The position numbers and the translations under genes are program-made. A model generated the notes under the pieces. It ran no database searches and was not told where the DNA came from. It saw nothing but the letters and a program-made list of their open reading frames with translations. From Penicillium oxalicum (lineage: Eukaryota > Ascomycota > Eurotiomycetes > Eurotiales > Aspergillaceae): DNA of 64,000 bases. Positions 13,779 to 25,741 of the stretch are shown piece by piece (positions within the stretch are counted from its first letter, which is position 1; each line of letters starts with the position of its first letter). Where the stretch lies: positions 2,108,001 through 2,172,000 of the forward strand of contig NC_064652.1 in assembly GCF_001723175.1 (NCBI RefSeq), read 5' to 3'.

Positions 13779-15811
13779 ATGTCTCGCTCAACTCTGGACC
13801 ATCGATCCTCCACCATCCCCGACTCCGTCACTTCAGTCGTGGATCCCACGCTCTACGCGTTCGCTTTCACGAAACCCGATTTCGACTCCAAAGCACGCTC
13901 CTGGACTGCTCCTCTCCGGGACGGGCTGCCCACCCCTCCAACCGACATGACCGGTATTGCCTACAATGCAGTGCCGCCAACAATCTACGGAGGCCGAGGG
14001 CGCGGCACATCCTCTCACATCTACAACCCAGCCCGCTCATACAATGACCCAGCTCCCTCATCCTCCGATATCTCGTTGAATCCTCAAACTGCGTTTACTC
14101 GCTCCAACGTCCCCCTCGCCAAAGAAGCTTCCGTCTCGGCCTCGGAAACCACAAGTGACAAGAAGGCATCGACCTCTGGTGCTAATTTCGCATTGCGTGT
14201 GCCTTCGACGATCAACAACAGCAAGGGGAATTTGGCGGAATTTGCTGCCCAGGTAAAGACCTCAAATATGCAATCTCCCGGCAGGGAAAGTTGAACAATG
14301 AACTGACGACACCATCGCTGCAGATGACTTGTTTGTTCTGGTTCGAGAAAACCTCCAAACTCCAGGACATTGAGGAACGTCGCCCTACTTCGCCGAGTCT
14401 GGTCCCGGAGGCCATTCCGACCATTGGATTTCAGAAATGGGTCGCTTCAATCCTCTCGACCACCCAAGTCAGTCAGAATGTGATTCTACTGGCCCTTCTC
14501 TTCATCTACCGATTGAAGAAATTCAACTCGGGCGTCAAGGGCAAGAAAGGCAGCGAATTCCGGTTGATGACGGTTGCGCTGATGCTGGGCAATAAATGTA
14601 TGTGATCTGCTTATCGGCTCACCGCCCCCGGATAAGGCGGCGGCGGAAACATCTTCCTGGCGAACGTATGATGCTGACTCAGCAATCTAGTCTTGGACGA
14701 CAACACTTACACGAACAAGACGTGGGCCGAGGTCTCGGGCATTGCCGTGCAGGAGATTCATATCATGGAGGTGGAGTTTCTGAGCAACATCCGCTATGAT
14801 CTGTACGCTTCGAAAGCCGAGTGGTTGGAATGGCACGCCAAGCTGGGTCTCTTCGGCGAGTACTTTGATCGAGCTTCAAAACTTGCTGCGGAAGGAGAGA
14901 ATCATCTCAGGATGCGCACATCTCCCCCACGTCTTCATGCACCGCTGTCTTTGGCAAAGCTCCCTTCTCCTCCGCTGGATCAATGCCGGTCGCACTCTCA
15001 GCCCCAGCCGCGCCTCACGACTCCATTGTCTGGACTGCCATATCCGGGATACCCGCACTCTACTGAGATTGCCGCCAACACACCTTTGAAGCGCGGTCGC
15101 GATGACAGCGATGAGCTTCATCCCGCCAAGCGAATTGCATTCTCTTCGGCTCACCACACTCCGTCATGCATGGCAACCTCCGCTGTCATGCCCACGCTTC
15201 CACCAGTCTTGACCCCAACATCTGCGCCGGCTGCTCATGGACTGACCCCGACACACATGTCCCGTCTGCCCATGCCCAATATTCCTCTGGGTTCGGGCTC
15301 GCTCCCTCAATCTCTGCCGGTGACCGCCATGTCTCAGCTGCCAGCGCCAGCGCTGATGCAGCCAGCCTACCCTCCGGCTTCGAGTTGGCCCCAGCAGATG
15401 TCCTCGACCTCCATTCCTTCATCAGTTGCTCCGCCTATCTACAGCGCTCCACCTGTCCCAGACATCAGCCGTCATCATCAGGGCTCTCTCGGAGTCGCAT
15501 CCGCCACAGTGTCTCCAGCTGGATCCGCTTATTCTGTTCACACTCCGCAAAAGCACCTTTCTCCATCCTACTTCCTTGCGAACCGCAACTCCCCTTACCG
15601 ACCTGTGCACTCGGTGCACACTCTTCTGATTCCCCCACCCTCGGCCTCTATGCAACAACACCGCAGTGTTCCATTCGATCACATGCATTACCAACCTCTC
15701 GGCAAATCATTGGCCGATCGCAAGACCGGACAACTGCCATACTTCTACCCAGACAGCTGGAATCAACCCCATGTTCAGCCTTCCTTTCCACCGGCTCGCT
15801 TCTCTGGCTGA
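13779..15811 (+). CDS. Pho80/Clg1-like cyclin
   Basis: Cyclin of the PHO80 (Pcl) type, expected to bind and direct a Pho85-like cyclin-dependent kinase. Three exons: 13779-14252, 14324-14597 and 14691-15811, total 622 residues. Phases agree (0, then 1) and the introns have GTAAAG/CAG and GTATGT/TAG ends. The first in-frame ATG is 13779. The cyclin box spans roughly residues 160-290. It includes a helix-rich segment around IPTIGFQKWVASIL and the stretch LDDNTYTNKTWAEVSGI at the start of exon 3, followed by MEVEFLSNIRYDLY, typical of Pcl cyclins. The C-terminal 330 residues are low-complexity Pro/Ser/Ala/His-rich, as in Clg1-like fungal cyclins. A KRGRDD...AKR patch could act as a nuclear signal. 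Upstream lies the 13.7-kb gene-free region, so regulation may be extended. Cyclin family assignment is firm; the Clg1 subgroup is less so. Confidence 0.85.
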
Positions 15812-16524
15812 AAGCCCGCTGACGCCTTTATCCAAAGGCTTTCTTTTTGTTGCTTACGATATGACTGCCTGACGACTCCCATTTTGACGATCAGCCCTTT
15901 GCTTTGTTCTATTTGCTCATTGCGTCTTCCTGCACTCATGTACAATCACACCATTCTTATCGCTCCCAGTTCTGCATCACTCTTGGGCGTTTTACAGCTA
16001 GAGGCTTGGGTTGTTCACCCCCAAAATCGGTGGAGCCTTTGTCAGAAACGGCATTTACGGCGTTGTTTCTTTTTTGTGTGGATTTTTTTTTGTCTTCTTC
16101 AGAGAAATATCGGGGCTATCTTTACGAGTCATTAGCATTTGGAGGCGTTCAAATCTCATCGACGTGAAGTCGCGGACGCTCATGAAATCAAACCAACTAT
16201 TATTATCATCATTATTATTATATCTTGGCATCTCTTGTAATTTTTAGGTTTCGAGAGTGCAAATTGCTGACATAGCAGCAATGAACACTTCTAACTCTCT
16301 CGAGCTCTGTGGATGTGGTAGGATTCGACCAGGAGTAGATGTTGTGTAGCTCCTGAGGGAGACATATCACGTGGTCGACAATAATCGTGGTAGTCCACTC
16401 CACCTGTCCCATAACACACTCGGCCCGTCAATTCTCCGCTCCATCAAAGATCTCCGTTCCTTCGCCGAATACACGTCCCAGGCAGTCGAACGCCTGTGAA
16501 GATAAGCAAATTAAGCCTCCCACG
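15812..16524. other. Intergenic region between cyclin and uL15m genes
   Basis: Contains the cyclin 3' end, T-rich and ATTATTATT-type stretches around 16195-16250, and the uL15m promoter. The frame upstream of the uL15m ATG stays open for 46 codons but has no ATG. No other gene seen. Confidence 0.6.
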
Positions 16525-17575
16525 ATGCCACCTCGATTGATGGCGCTGCCTACGCAGCTGTCGCAACTGATCATGCGGCCGACCATACAGACATCCCCAT
16601 TGGCATTCCTCGCTCCGACTCTGCAGCAATCCCGTCACGCTTCTATTCTCTCCTCGCTCTCCGACAATGCCACGGCATACAACAAGCGTATTCGCCGCGG
16701 TCGAGGTCCAGCTTCTGGAAAGGGAAAGACCTCTGGTCGTGGTCACAAGGGTCAGAAGCAGCATGGCAAAGTTCCTGCAGGGTTCAATGGTGGTCAGACG
16801 CCGGATATTGTTGTACACGGCGAGAAAGGATGGAACAACATGTAGGTCTTGCTCTTTTGTGCCTTTGGAATTTCTTTTCCTGAATGCCCTCGCTTGGAAA
16901 ATGCTGCGTTGAAGAAAGTCCTTCCAAAATCGATGAAATGGCTTTCGCTGAATCTCTCTGTCCTTTAGCTTCGCCCTTGACATGGCCCCTGTCAACCTCG
17001 AGCGCATTCAGGAATGGATCGATCAGGGTCGGATTGACCCTACCCGTCCCATCACTATTCGTGAATTGACACACTCGCGATGCATTCACCAACCCAAGGA
17101 CGGTGTCAAGGTGCTTGGCGGCTCCGCCGCCGCCCTCAAGCAACCCATTCACCTGGTCGTATCCCGCGCCTCCGCCTCCGCAATCGAAGCCGTCGAAGCC
17201 GCCGGCGGCTCTCTGACAACCCGTTTCTACACTCGTAACGCCATTCGTCACATTCTCCGCATGGAATCTCATCCCTTCATCTCCTTGGCTTGGGCACCCG
17301 AGAGCGGACCCGAGGCTCTGCTCAAGGCTGACGGTACTCCCGAGGATCTGTCCGAGGCCAATGTGATGAAGACCTTGGGCCTGAAGTATCGTTTGCCGGA
17401 CCCGACACGCCGTCGTGATATTGAGTATTACCGTGATCCGGCGCACCGTGGTTACCTGGCTCACCTGCTGAAGCCCATGGAGGGACCCAGTTTGTTCTTC
17501 CGTTCGCCGGAGGAGCGCAAGTCGGCGGCTGGTACGAAGAAGGAGAAGGTTCTGCCGGAGAACAGACTCTGGTAG
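16525..17575 (+). CDS. mrpl10: Mitochondrial large-subunit ribosomal protein uL15m
   Basis: Component of the mitochondrial large ribosomal subunit, homologous to bacterial L15 and yeast Mrpl10. Two exons, 16525-16841 and 16969-17575, give 307 residues; the intron (GTAGGT...TTTAG, 127 bp) splits an Ile codon. The first about 40 residues are Arg/Ser/Thr/Gln-rich with few acids, consistent with a mitochondrial presequence. Residues 57-92 hold the L15 signature: [20 protein letters not shown] followed by [17 protein letters not shown]. The C-terminal half includes the L15 core with [16 protein letters not shown] and the alanine-rich [18 protein letters not shown]. The length exceeds bacterial L15 (about 145) but fits fungal mitochondrial forms with C-terminal extensions. 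It is convergent with the kinase gene downstream. Confidence 0.93.
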
Positions 17576-18225
17576 TTGGGTTCTTGTAAGGTTTCGATGA
17601 AAATCCTCCAGAGTAATCTCCAGGTTGGTAGAATAGAGCTGCCTGTGCATTTGCCTTGATTTCTTTTTTTTTTGTTGAACACGATTTGGTGCTGGCTATT
17701 GGGATCGGCACCGCTTTGATGCTTGAAACTCTTTTTTTTCTCCCCCACCCCTTCTTCTCTCTCTCCCTCTCTTTTACATGTGTATATTACTTGACGCTAC
17801 TACCCTTTGAACCTGAATTGTCTTATTTATGGAAACCCTCCCGTATTCGTCGGTTCTCGGGACTATCTAGAGTGAGATGTAAGCATAGCCATGTCCACGG
17901 ATGTATGTCAGGCCTGTCTGCCTTCTCGTGGATCAAGAAGGTAGGTAGGTACGTTGAGGCAGAGAGATTGCGCTGACTCGGGAATAGTAGGGACCTGACT
18001 TGTACAATATCTAAGGCATTCGTGCTCTTACATGAAGAGAGAGGGACATACCGTGTCCCGCACAGTAATGGAAGACTACATGGGATGAAATGCTACATTT
18101 ACGCGCATGAAGATTGGAGATTTCGAAGATAATTTCAAATCAAAGGCAAACGGCTAAGTTGGAAAGTGTTAAGGTACGCTCTGTTCAAGTTCTAGCCTTG
18201 TGAGACCGGAACTCAGCGCTACCCT

Positions 18226-18262
<37 letters not shown>

Positions 18263-18705
18263 AAAATGGTTCACTTGTAGCAGGAAACGTCACGCCTGCC
18301 CAATTGAGAGCAGAAGGGGGTCGTCAGCCTGACTAAACTAAAAATTTCAGAAGCAAACCCGTGTCACGATGTCAAACCGAACGGGTTGCTGAGGGATATT
18401 CAACTTTCGTCTTAAAACGACAAAGAAGCGGGAGAAGGGGGACAAGAAAGAGAAATAGCAAGACAAGCCAAGGACAAGAACGAGAATTCGGAATCGGCGA
18501 ATCATAAAAGATCAGGTCGCCAATCTTATACAGACGGTAACCAAGGGTATCATCAAAGCAATCCTCAGTAACGCGGGTAAGGGGGGGGGGAAGAAAAACA
18601 GAAGCCGAAAGCCAAAAAAAAACACCGATGCTCGAAAAAAGACGCTGTTCATCAGGACGTTAAACAGAAGATGAAATAGAGGGAGGAGTGAAGTTCCTGC
18701 TTGAC
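17576..18705. other. Convergent intergenic region
   Basis: 3' regions of the uL15m gene (+) and the kinase gene (-). Holds a (GA)n run at 18229-18257 and A/G-rich sequence. No gene seen. Confidence 0.6.
18229..18257 (+). repeat. (GA)n microsatellite
   Basis: About 14.5 copies of GA without interruption. A run of the same length occurs at 58703-58731. Confidence 0.95.
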
Positions 18706-20676
18706 CTAGAGCTTCCAAATCGAATCTTGAGAGGGCTCGTCGGCGGTTTGGGCGACGTCTCGTAGCCAGGCGCTGGCCAGGACATCACGTATGGTCCACC
18801 GCTTGTGGGCGTCCATTTCAAGACAGCCGATGACCAGGTCGAGGGCATTTTGGTAATCCTCCAGGGCAGAGTCGTCAGTGACATCCTTTATCATCGCCTC
18901 GCGGTCCCAGGTACCGCTGATGATATTAGATCTGACACGAGGCATGAAGGAGTCTTGGAAGGGTCGTGATCCAACAATGACTGTATACACAATGACACCA
19001 AATGCCCAAATATCGACCGATGGATGGATGATCCCCGCGGACGATTCAAGTAATTCAGGTGATGCGTATTCCAGACTTCCTGCCACACTGGTACTTGAAT
19101 CAGCCGGACCCATTAGCTTTGGTGGTGGCCGATCCGCCGCCTCGCTGTAAGGGTCAGGAGATTCACCCCCATCGTCGGTCATCATCCACTCGGCCATACC
19201 AAAATCGCAAAGCACGAGTGAAGAGGAAGTCGATCCGTCGGAAGCCTCGACTGGGTCGAGGAGGCAGTTCTCGAGCTTGATATCGCGGTGGACAACGCGT
19301 GCATCTTCGTGTAGATAGCGGATCGCACACGCGAGCTGGTAAGAGTATTTCTTTGCGAGAGCCATATCAAGGCCTTGGCGGTTCTGACGGATGAGGTCAA
19401 ATAATGTGCCGCCGATGGCGAGCTTCGTGAAACAAAATGTCGCGTAGTCTGTTTCATATACGGCATCGAGGGTCAAAACATGAGGGTGATTGAGATACCG
19501 CCAGACTCGAACCTCGTGGTCAAATTCTGCCTGAACCTCTTCATTTTCCCTCTCACTGCGATCGACCATGTTCTTCTTCACGATTTTGACGGCCAAGCGC
19601 TTGGTGGTGCCGTGCTCTTCCACTTTGTAGGCCTCCTTCACTACACTGAAGCCGCCGAACCCGATCTGTTTGCCAAGGACATAATCTGTGCCCACGGTCT
19701 GACCTTCGTCATCTGGAGACGCGACAGGTTCATCTTTGCCCGACCACATGGAGAGGAATGCACTAGCAGGCGATTTCCCGCTGGAAAGAGTCGACCGTCT
19801 TGATCCGCTTTGGCGAAGACTGCCGCTGCGATCCAGAGCCGATCGCCTCGTTTTGCTCCCGAAAGGAGTAATCAAGCCACCGGACCAGGAGCCGCTGCGA
19901 TCGTCCGGCGAGGTCACTGATTGCGCCGGTGAAGTAATAAACAGTGGAGAAAGTAAGGGATCCTTGACACTTTCGGGCGGCGTCCGTACTTCTTCTGCAA
20001 TCGGTGATACCGTCGAAAGCGACGTTAAGGAAGTTGGCTGGTCAAGATCACGGCCAGAGGTTGATTGACTTTCCGAACTTTCGGACTGTCGTTGACCGGC
20101 CGATCCAGTGGGAATGGCCCGGTCTTCTGGGGAACGCTTGGCGTGGAACCCCCAAGAATCAATCTTGGGATGATCCAAGTCATCATCACGGGTGAGGGCG
20201 TTGCGCAGGCCTGAGGTTCGAGATTCGAATTTCAATGGAGGCCGCGTGCTTGCACCACCTTTGGCCAAGGGTTGGTCCAATGGATACTGCACGCCTGCAC
20301 CAAGAGAAACCTTGGGGTTAAACGTGATGGAGGCCCGGCGAGTCTCAAAATAATTGTCCAGGGGTGAGTTCTGGATATCATCAGGTCGGTCTGGGAAGGA
20401 GGAGGCATCATCTAAATGACGACCCTCATGACGAGGAACCGAGATCGGAAGCGTGGCTGAATGTGTTTCACTGATCACACTGCGGTCATCATTAGTATCG
20501 CGGCATCGCGCGGTGTGGTCATGATCTGTTCTCAGATGGTCGCTCTTGATACCATCACTGCCCGAATTTGGTTTCCTCCTCTCGGTCTGGTTCTCATTCG
20601 ATCGGTCCAGGTGCTGCTGGTTGAAAGAGGTTTCAATCCTCAAGCTCGCTAGTCCAAGCCTCTCGGGATGCGCCAT
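18706..20676 (-). CDS. Serine/threonine protein kinase
   Basis: Intronless, 656 residues. The N-terminal 330 residues are Ser/Arg/Asp-rich and probably disordered, with many SP/TP and RxxS sites that suggest regulation by phosphorylation. The kinase domain spans about 331-639. Visible motifs are glycine loop IGFGGFSVV (338-346), ATP-binding Lys in LAVKIVKK (K364), catalytic loop VVHRDIKLEN (H463-N470), DFG at 491-493 and the activation-segment end SLEYASPELL (534-543). There is also WAFGVIVYTVIVGSRPF, the subdomain IX region. All catalytic residues are present, so it should be active. An insertion of about 40 residues separates DFG from the APE-equivalent SPE. The layout (long N-terminal tail, C-terminal kinase) resembles fungal CAMK/Npr1-Hal-like regulators, but I cannot name the orthologue. 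It is divergent from the Tea4-like gene across about 1.2 kb. Confidence 0.9.
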   Translation of the reverse strand: MAHPERLGLASLRIETSFNQQHLDRSNENQTERRKPNSGSDGIKSDHLRTDHDHTARCRDTNDDRSVISETHSATLPISVPRHEGRHLDDASSFPDRPDDIQNSPLDNYFETRRASITFNPKVSLGAGVQYPLDQPLAKGGASTRPPLKFESRTSGLRNALTRDDDLDHPKIDSWGFHAKRSPEDRAIPTGSAGQRQSESSESQSTSGRDLDQPTSLTSLSTVSPIAEEVRTPPESVKDPLLSPLFITSPAQSVTSPDDRSGSWSGGLITPFGSKTRRSALDRSGSLRQSGSRRSTLSSGKSPASAFLSMWSGKDEPVASPDDEGQTVGTDYVLGKQIGFGGFSVVKEAYKVEEHGTTKRLAVKIVKKNMVDRSERENEEVQAEFDHEVRVWRYLNHPHVLTLDAVYETDYATFCFTKLAIGGTLFDLIRQNRQGLDMALAKKYSYQLACAIRYLHEDARVVHRDIKLENCLLDPVEASDGSTSSSLVLCDFGMAEWMMTDDGGESPDPYSEAADRPPPKLMGPADSSTSVAGSLEYASPELLESSAGIIHPSVDIWAFGVIVYTVIVGSRPFQDSFMPRVRSNIISGTWDREAMIKDVTDDSALEDYQNALDLVIGCLEMDAHKRWTIRDVLASAWLRDVAQTADEPSQDSIWKL

Positions 20677-21907
20677 GCCCCTCAGCGCACGATAGATAAG
20701 TCGACGTGATTGTGCTCGGAAGAATCCAACCGAGGCCAGCAGGTGGGTTCTATGAACCCTCTGCTCTATAGGACCGCGTGGTGTGGTATGGCGCTCTTTC
20801 TTCTGATCTGACGATTTGAGGGGGGGCGCGAGAAGGATGTGGGGCGATAAGCGTTGGTGAGAAGCGGGGATGAGGCGCTAACGATGTGTAATGTATCGTC
20901 AAGATGGGAGATGAGATGAAGCAGGGGTGGAGTGGCCGCTGAGTTGACAGGCGACCACAGCTGGCAATGATGTGAAACGTGAAAGTATCTCTTCGTGAAG
21001 TTTGTCGAGGAAAGGTGACCAACAGAAAAAAAATGTACGAGTGTCAGAAATGAATTGAGATTAAAGCACCAAATCCCCGGTGGAGAAAAAAAAAAGGATT
21101 GGTTCAAGCCAAGAGCAAGGGCCAATTCCGATGGGTCAAATGGAGCATCGGAGCATCGGGCGGACTCGGGTGATGACGGAACGGCTGAGGCTCGATTGGG
21201 ATTAGCTCTGTTACATTGCAACGGACCCTGACGTCCTCAGGCATTCAAGGCTGTCATCCTGCGCACATGCGGGTAAGCCCGATGGGGGCGGCCCCCAGAC
21301 TTGAATGTCATGTGATAGTCGGACTATTAACGGTCCGGCAGTCCCTGTGTCGCCAACCTTGCCAGTCGCGGTGACGTCCATTTATCCACGGACCGCGTAG
21401 GGATGCTGACTACACAATTAGCCGCGCGTAAGGGGCGCTTGTTTTGGACCAAATCTCCTTTCGGTCCAGATCTGGCGATGTATGGGCGACGACAGTTGTT
21501 TGTTCCGCTCCTACCCCTTTCAGCACTGATCGTTTATTTTTTTGGAGGTCACCCTGGTAGTCACTTTTGCTTTTCAGGTGTCATCTGTGCCGTCGCTGTC
21601 TCCGTGCTGCGATTTGAAAGCGCGGGGCCGGCTCTACGACTTTCATTGAGAGCGCTGTCGTTCCTTTCGCGTTCGGTGTTTGAGCTCCTTAGAATTCCCC
21701 TGGGAGCTAGCTGATCTCGGGTATCCCCAAATTTGCAATCGCATCCCACTTTCGCCCTCGCCCGCTCGTCCACGCCAGTGCTTTTGCGCTGCGTCTGTGG
21801 AAAACCATTCTCTCCCTTGCCCTCCTTGTTGGCCCTGCTAAGCCCACCGAAGCCCACCACACCTACTGGCTAGCCCCTGCGGTCCTAATCTCCTTCGGAC
21901 TTTCGTC
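20677..21907. promoter_or_regulatory. Divergent promoter region (kinase / Tea4-like gene)
   Basis: The two genes are transcribed away from each other, so this 1.2-kb stretch must hold both promoters. It contains a TGACGTCC site near 21371 (CRE-like) and T/C-rich leader sequence. No separate gene supported. Individual sites are too short to be trusted alone. Confidence 0.45.
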
Positions 21908-23257
21908 ATGACGAGGCCTCAGATGATTCGAGCTGGTACGTTTCCAAGGATCTTTCATCGCAACAAGTTCCTCTTAGCCAGCCCCACGGACGGAACCCCA
22001 TTGCTGACTCTCGCAACGATCAAGACACTCTTGACCTCCAAGACCATGACGCTCCTTCTGCTCAAGATCACACCAAGCAACCCGAACACCCCAACCCCTT
22101 GGGAGGCGGCCGGCCTGCTCCCCACCACGAACTTGCGCTTCGCCATGCGGAGCAAGACATGAATGCCGAATCGATGAATGCGTCTATTTTGAATGGTCAT
22201 GATAATTATCAAGAAGGCGCCGATACACGCAGTGAGCAGGCAGAGACGGATGCCAATCTGCGGCACAATGGCGAATACAGCCACGAGGAAGATGGGGACC
22301 TGGGGGAGGATGACCAGGACGATGATCTGCTTGATGACGACATGATGGACAAGCTCTCTAGTTCACCTTCGATCGATGATGGTACGTCGCATGAAAACCT
22401 GGTCAGCTCACAAGGGCGCTCTCTAATTTACACACAGAGGACATCGACTTTGAATTCGTCTACGCTCTGCATAACTTCATTGCTACCGTAGATGGCCAGG
22501 CAAACGCGGCAAAGGGAGATACCATGGTGCTGCTGGACGATAGCAACAGTTATTGGTGGCTTGTGCGTGTGGTAAAAGATGGAAGTATCGGGTATCTTCC
22601 GGCGGAGCATATCGAAACGCCCACAGAACGTCTAGCCAGGCTGAACAAACATCGCAATGTTGATCTATCTGCCACCATGCTTGGTGATAATTCGGAAAAG
22701 TCGAAGAACCCACTGAAAAAGGCCATGCGACGTCGCAATGCCAAGACTGTCAACTTTGCCCCACCAACTTACATCGAAGCCTCTGATGTGGAATACTCTA
22801 CCGAAAGGAAGACGAACATGGTGACTTCTTCAATGACGATGAAACAGTCGAGTCTGAGGATGGTGACGCCCAGGAGACGAATGAAGATATTGTCGTGGAA
22901 CCTCTTCGTACTCGATCTCAGAAAGAAAGACCCTTGCAAGGGTCGGATGATGATCTGTCGCCCATCAAGCAGGAGTCGGACCGAGCGGCCTCTGAAGCAA
23001 AACGCTCGAGTGAGGACTTCTTTGATCCAGAAGGTAAGCATTCATCTCAGCTTCAGATTTGTGACTGTCGAGGTCTTGTACTGATTTCAACTCCTGTAAC
23101 AGAACCGATCGTCAGTAGATCCCGAAATGGCACTGTGCGAAACACGGACTCTTTCTTCAAAGATGACACTGCCGAGCCAAAGAAGATTTCTCTCACGCCG
23201 AATCTCCTCCGCGATGAGTCCAACGGCGCTGCTTTGACTGGGGAATGGAAAGAGGTA

Positions 23258-23296
<39 letters not shown>

Positions 23297-24454
23297 TCGC
23301 CTATTGAGCTGGACAGTGTCTGACTGAGCATCATCTAGACTGGACGCGGAAGTTTCGAGATGATTGACAAGTCCGGTGGTTCTCATGACAAGAACAAAGA
23401 TGACAAGAAGCGCAAAGACAAGAAGCCGGGAATGCTCAGCGGCCTGTTCAAACGGAAAGATAAAAAGCACAAATCAACCGATGATGACGTGGAAGAGCCC
23501 GAGCGATCGCCCGCTGATGCTGGTCCTCGCATATCACCGCAGCCAAAGACTTCTCTCGAAACCGCTTCGCCAGAGCAGCGCCCGATCAAGTCGCGGCAAG
23601 CAAATGCGAAGCTGCAAAAGCAACCCCCTTCAGCCCTCTCCCCCACCTCTCGATTTGAGGGACAGGCGGACTTGGGGCATCAAGAGTCCCCTAGGGAACG
23701 AGAAGTCTTCGGTGGGAAGCAACCCACCCAGTCCATTCGCAGAGTCGTGCCTTCAGAGACGGACAGCCGCGGCGAGGGACGAGGAGATGTCCTCCCCCCC
23801 GACGATCAGCGTCGTCCCTCCAAAGATTCTTTCACCAATTCGGCCGAAAATCAATACCATCAAGCTTCTCCGGTCGACCGACCCTCCAGTGAAGCTCAAT
23901 GGAGAGGACCGTATGAGATCGCGGAGCGGCACCAACCTTCGGTGATGTCCCCGCCTCAAAGATTCACGCCGAATGTTGGGTCCGATTACTCTTCCCCCGT
24001 TTCTCCAGCCTACGAAAGCTTCTCGCCCATTGAGGTTGCTGATAGCCCAGTCACCGCTGAGCCAAATCACGACACTTCCATAGTCGCTCGATCTCCCTCG
24101 ATCTCGTCCGTGTCCACGTCGTCGGAGGCTGAGCTGAATGATTGCAAGAGTTGCGACGACCCCCGGATTTCGCTGGACACGGCCTCGGTTGGCACACCTA
24201 CGTGGAGCGACGCCAGTCTTAGATCCTATCTGGACGAAGAGAACGACATTCGCGATCTTTTCATCATTGTTCATGACAATTCGAACGTCCCCCCCGCCGG
24301 TCCCGATCATCCCGTCACTGGTCGTTTGTTCAAGGAGGAGAGCAAGCGACTCAAGGAGATGAACAACCAGCTTGACGACATGCTCGTCAAATGGATGTCT
24401 TCGCGTAAAAGATCCTCGAGTGTGACGCGTAGTCTTCAAAGTTCGGCATCCTAG
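21908..24454 (+). CDS. Tea4/Bud14-like SH3 polarity protein (apparent frame break)
   Basis: Likely cell-end/polarity factor of the Tea4 (S. pombe), Bud14 (yeast) and TeaC (A. nidulans) family, which recruits type 1 phosphatase to growth sites. Proposed exons: 21908-21935, 22025-22381, 22438-23033, 23103-23254 and 23339-24454. The SH3 domain begins in exon 3: FVYALHNFIATVDGQANAAK, then SYWWLVRVVKDGSIGYLPAE. It is followed by KAMRRRNAKTVNF, whose KTVNF fits the RVxF-type PP1-docking motif, and by the conserved PPTYIEASDVEYSTE. Directly after this (around 22806) the frame breaks. The acidic continuation (EDEHGDFFNDDETVESED) is one base out of phase; one extra base gives about 749 residues. Exon 1 relies on an unusual AAG acceptor. 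Alternatively the frame reading from 21889 is coding and the true start is elsewhere. The C-terminus is basic, then Ser/Pro-rich, ending in a conserved helix (KEESKRLKEMNNQLDDMLVK). Intron 4 carries a C30 tract. Confidence 0.7.
23264..23293 (+). repeat. C30 homopolymer tract inside an intron
   Basis: Thirty consecutive C starting 9 bp after the donor of the intron 23255-23338 of the Tea4-like gene. The longest homopolymer in the window. Confidence 0.95.
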
Positions 24455-25741
24455 CACCCTCTTTGCCTTTATTCTCGCTCCATGTCATGGGCGATCATGG
24501 TATCTGCGGAGACACCTGTGCAATTTACCAGTTGCCATCCAACATTACCTTGTGCTGTGCACTCACACTTGGCTGGCCCTCTTTTTCTTTACCTTCACCC
24601 ATTCCCGATGTCCCGGTCTTGGTCGATCGGGCCTTTGGCGCTTGCTTTACATGACCCCGTTCGCTTGCATCGATGTTTCCCCGTTGCCCTTTTCTTCTAA
24701 TATAGGACTAGACCACGTGTCTACCACACTCGTTGTCGATCGCCTTTCCAGATTGACGTCTTCAATGCCCGTACTGACCTGTGCAACCTTTGCCTTTTTC
24801 TTTTTTTTCCCTTCTTTTTTTGGTTCGCGTTTCATTTGGCCGGAATACCCTCGAGTCCTCCCTTCGTTTTTGGTGCGAGTCTTTGCTTCCCGTCCAGTTC
24901 TCCGATACGGATGACGCAATGCAATCAATCTTTCTTTTCAAGTATACCAAGTACTGGAGTGTTGTGCTGGAAAAGCACCACAGGTCAACTGAGACTGTTA
25001 AAAACTTCATTCACTTGAACCTAGATGACTCTGACGTACCGTGAGCCTGAACACTCCGGGCTGCCCGAATTCATATCCTGTAGTGGATGGCAAGACCTTC
25101 CTAATTAGGTATATTGCGCGAGCCGCTCCATCAAATGTTGGTGAATTCATTCTAATGCGAGCCTCGTCACCGCCGTTCATGTGACCGCTTTCTGCCGTAT
25201 CTCCTATCCCAATCCGATCTAAACTGGTCAACTTACCCTTTCGGGACACTTCGAAATGACCATTTCTCAAATAACCTTGGAGCTTCAAGATGTTTCCATT
25301 CGTCGCGAGGTTCAACTCCGCGCCAGCCTGAACGATCTTTCCGTTCAGATGAACAAAGTTGAAGTTTTACTTTATTGACTGAAGAAAGCTGTATTTCCAC
25401 ATCCTCCGTGGTCACTAAGCCTTTTTCACGTCGGCCCGGGCCCTTGAGGACGTCGAGATGAGGCTGAGAGGGCCGTTGGGGCGGGTCAGCCGCACCGTTC
25501 AGCTCTCCACGTCAAGGTCGTCGGCCGGTGTATAGCAACTCCTGTCAGCAGACATTCCCACCTCATATGAGGACGATTTAATTAGAACCAGTCATGGTAG
25601 CCTTAGTCTCGCTCCTGTTTTGACAGCCCCAAGCTGACATCACATTATAGATTTATCTTTAGTTATAAACCAGGAGGACCCTTGGACTCTGTCCCACCTC
25701 CGCTGGTTTGCCTCGGACATTTATTTTTCGTCGATATCAGC
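24455..25741. other. Intergenic region between Tea4-like and glycine-zipper genes
   Basis: Contains a 3' trailer with T-rich stretches (24795-24830) and the promoter of the next gene. No coding region supported. Confidence 0.55.

Noticed and set aside
16784..17650. Open frame of 288 codons on the minus strand
   Set aside because: Antisense to uL15m exon 2 and its intron; the + strand protein is a clear family member.
22806..23084. Continuation of the SH3 frame after 22805
   Set aside because: Residues after STE become Met/Arg/Ser-rich nonsense and run through an intron, while the frame one base over continues an acidic sequence that splices properly.
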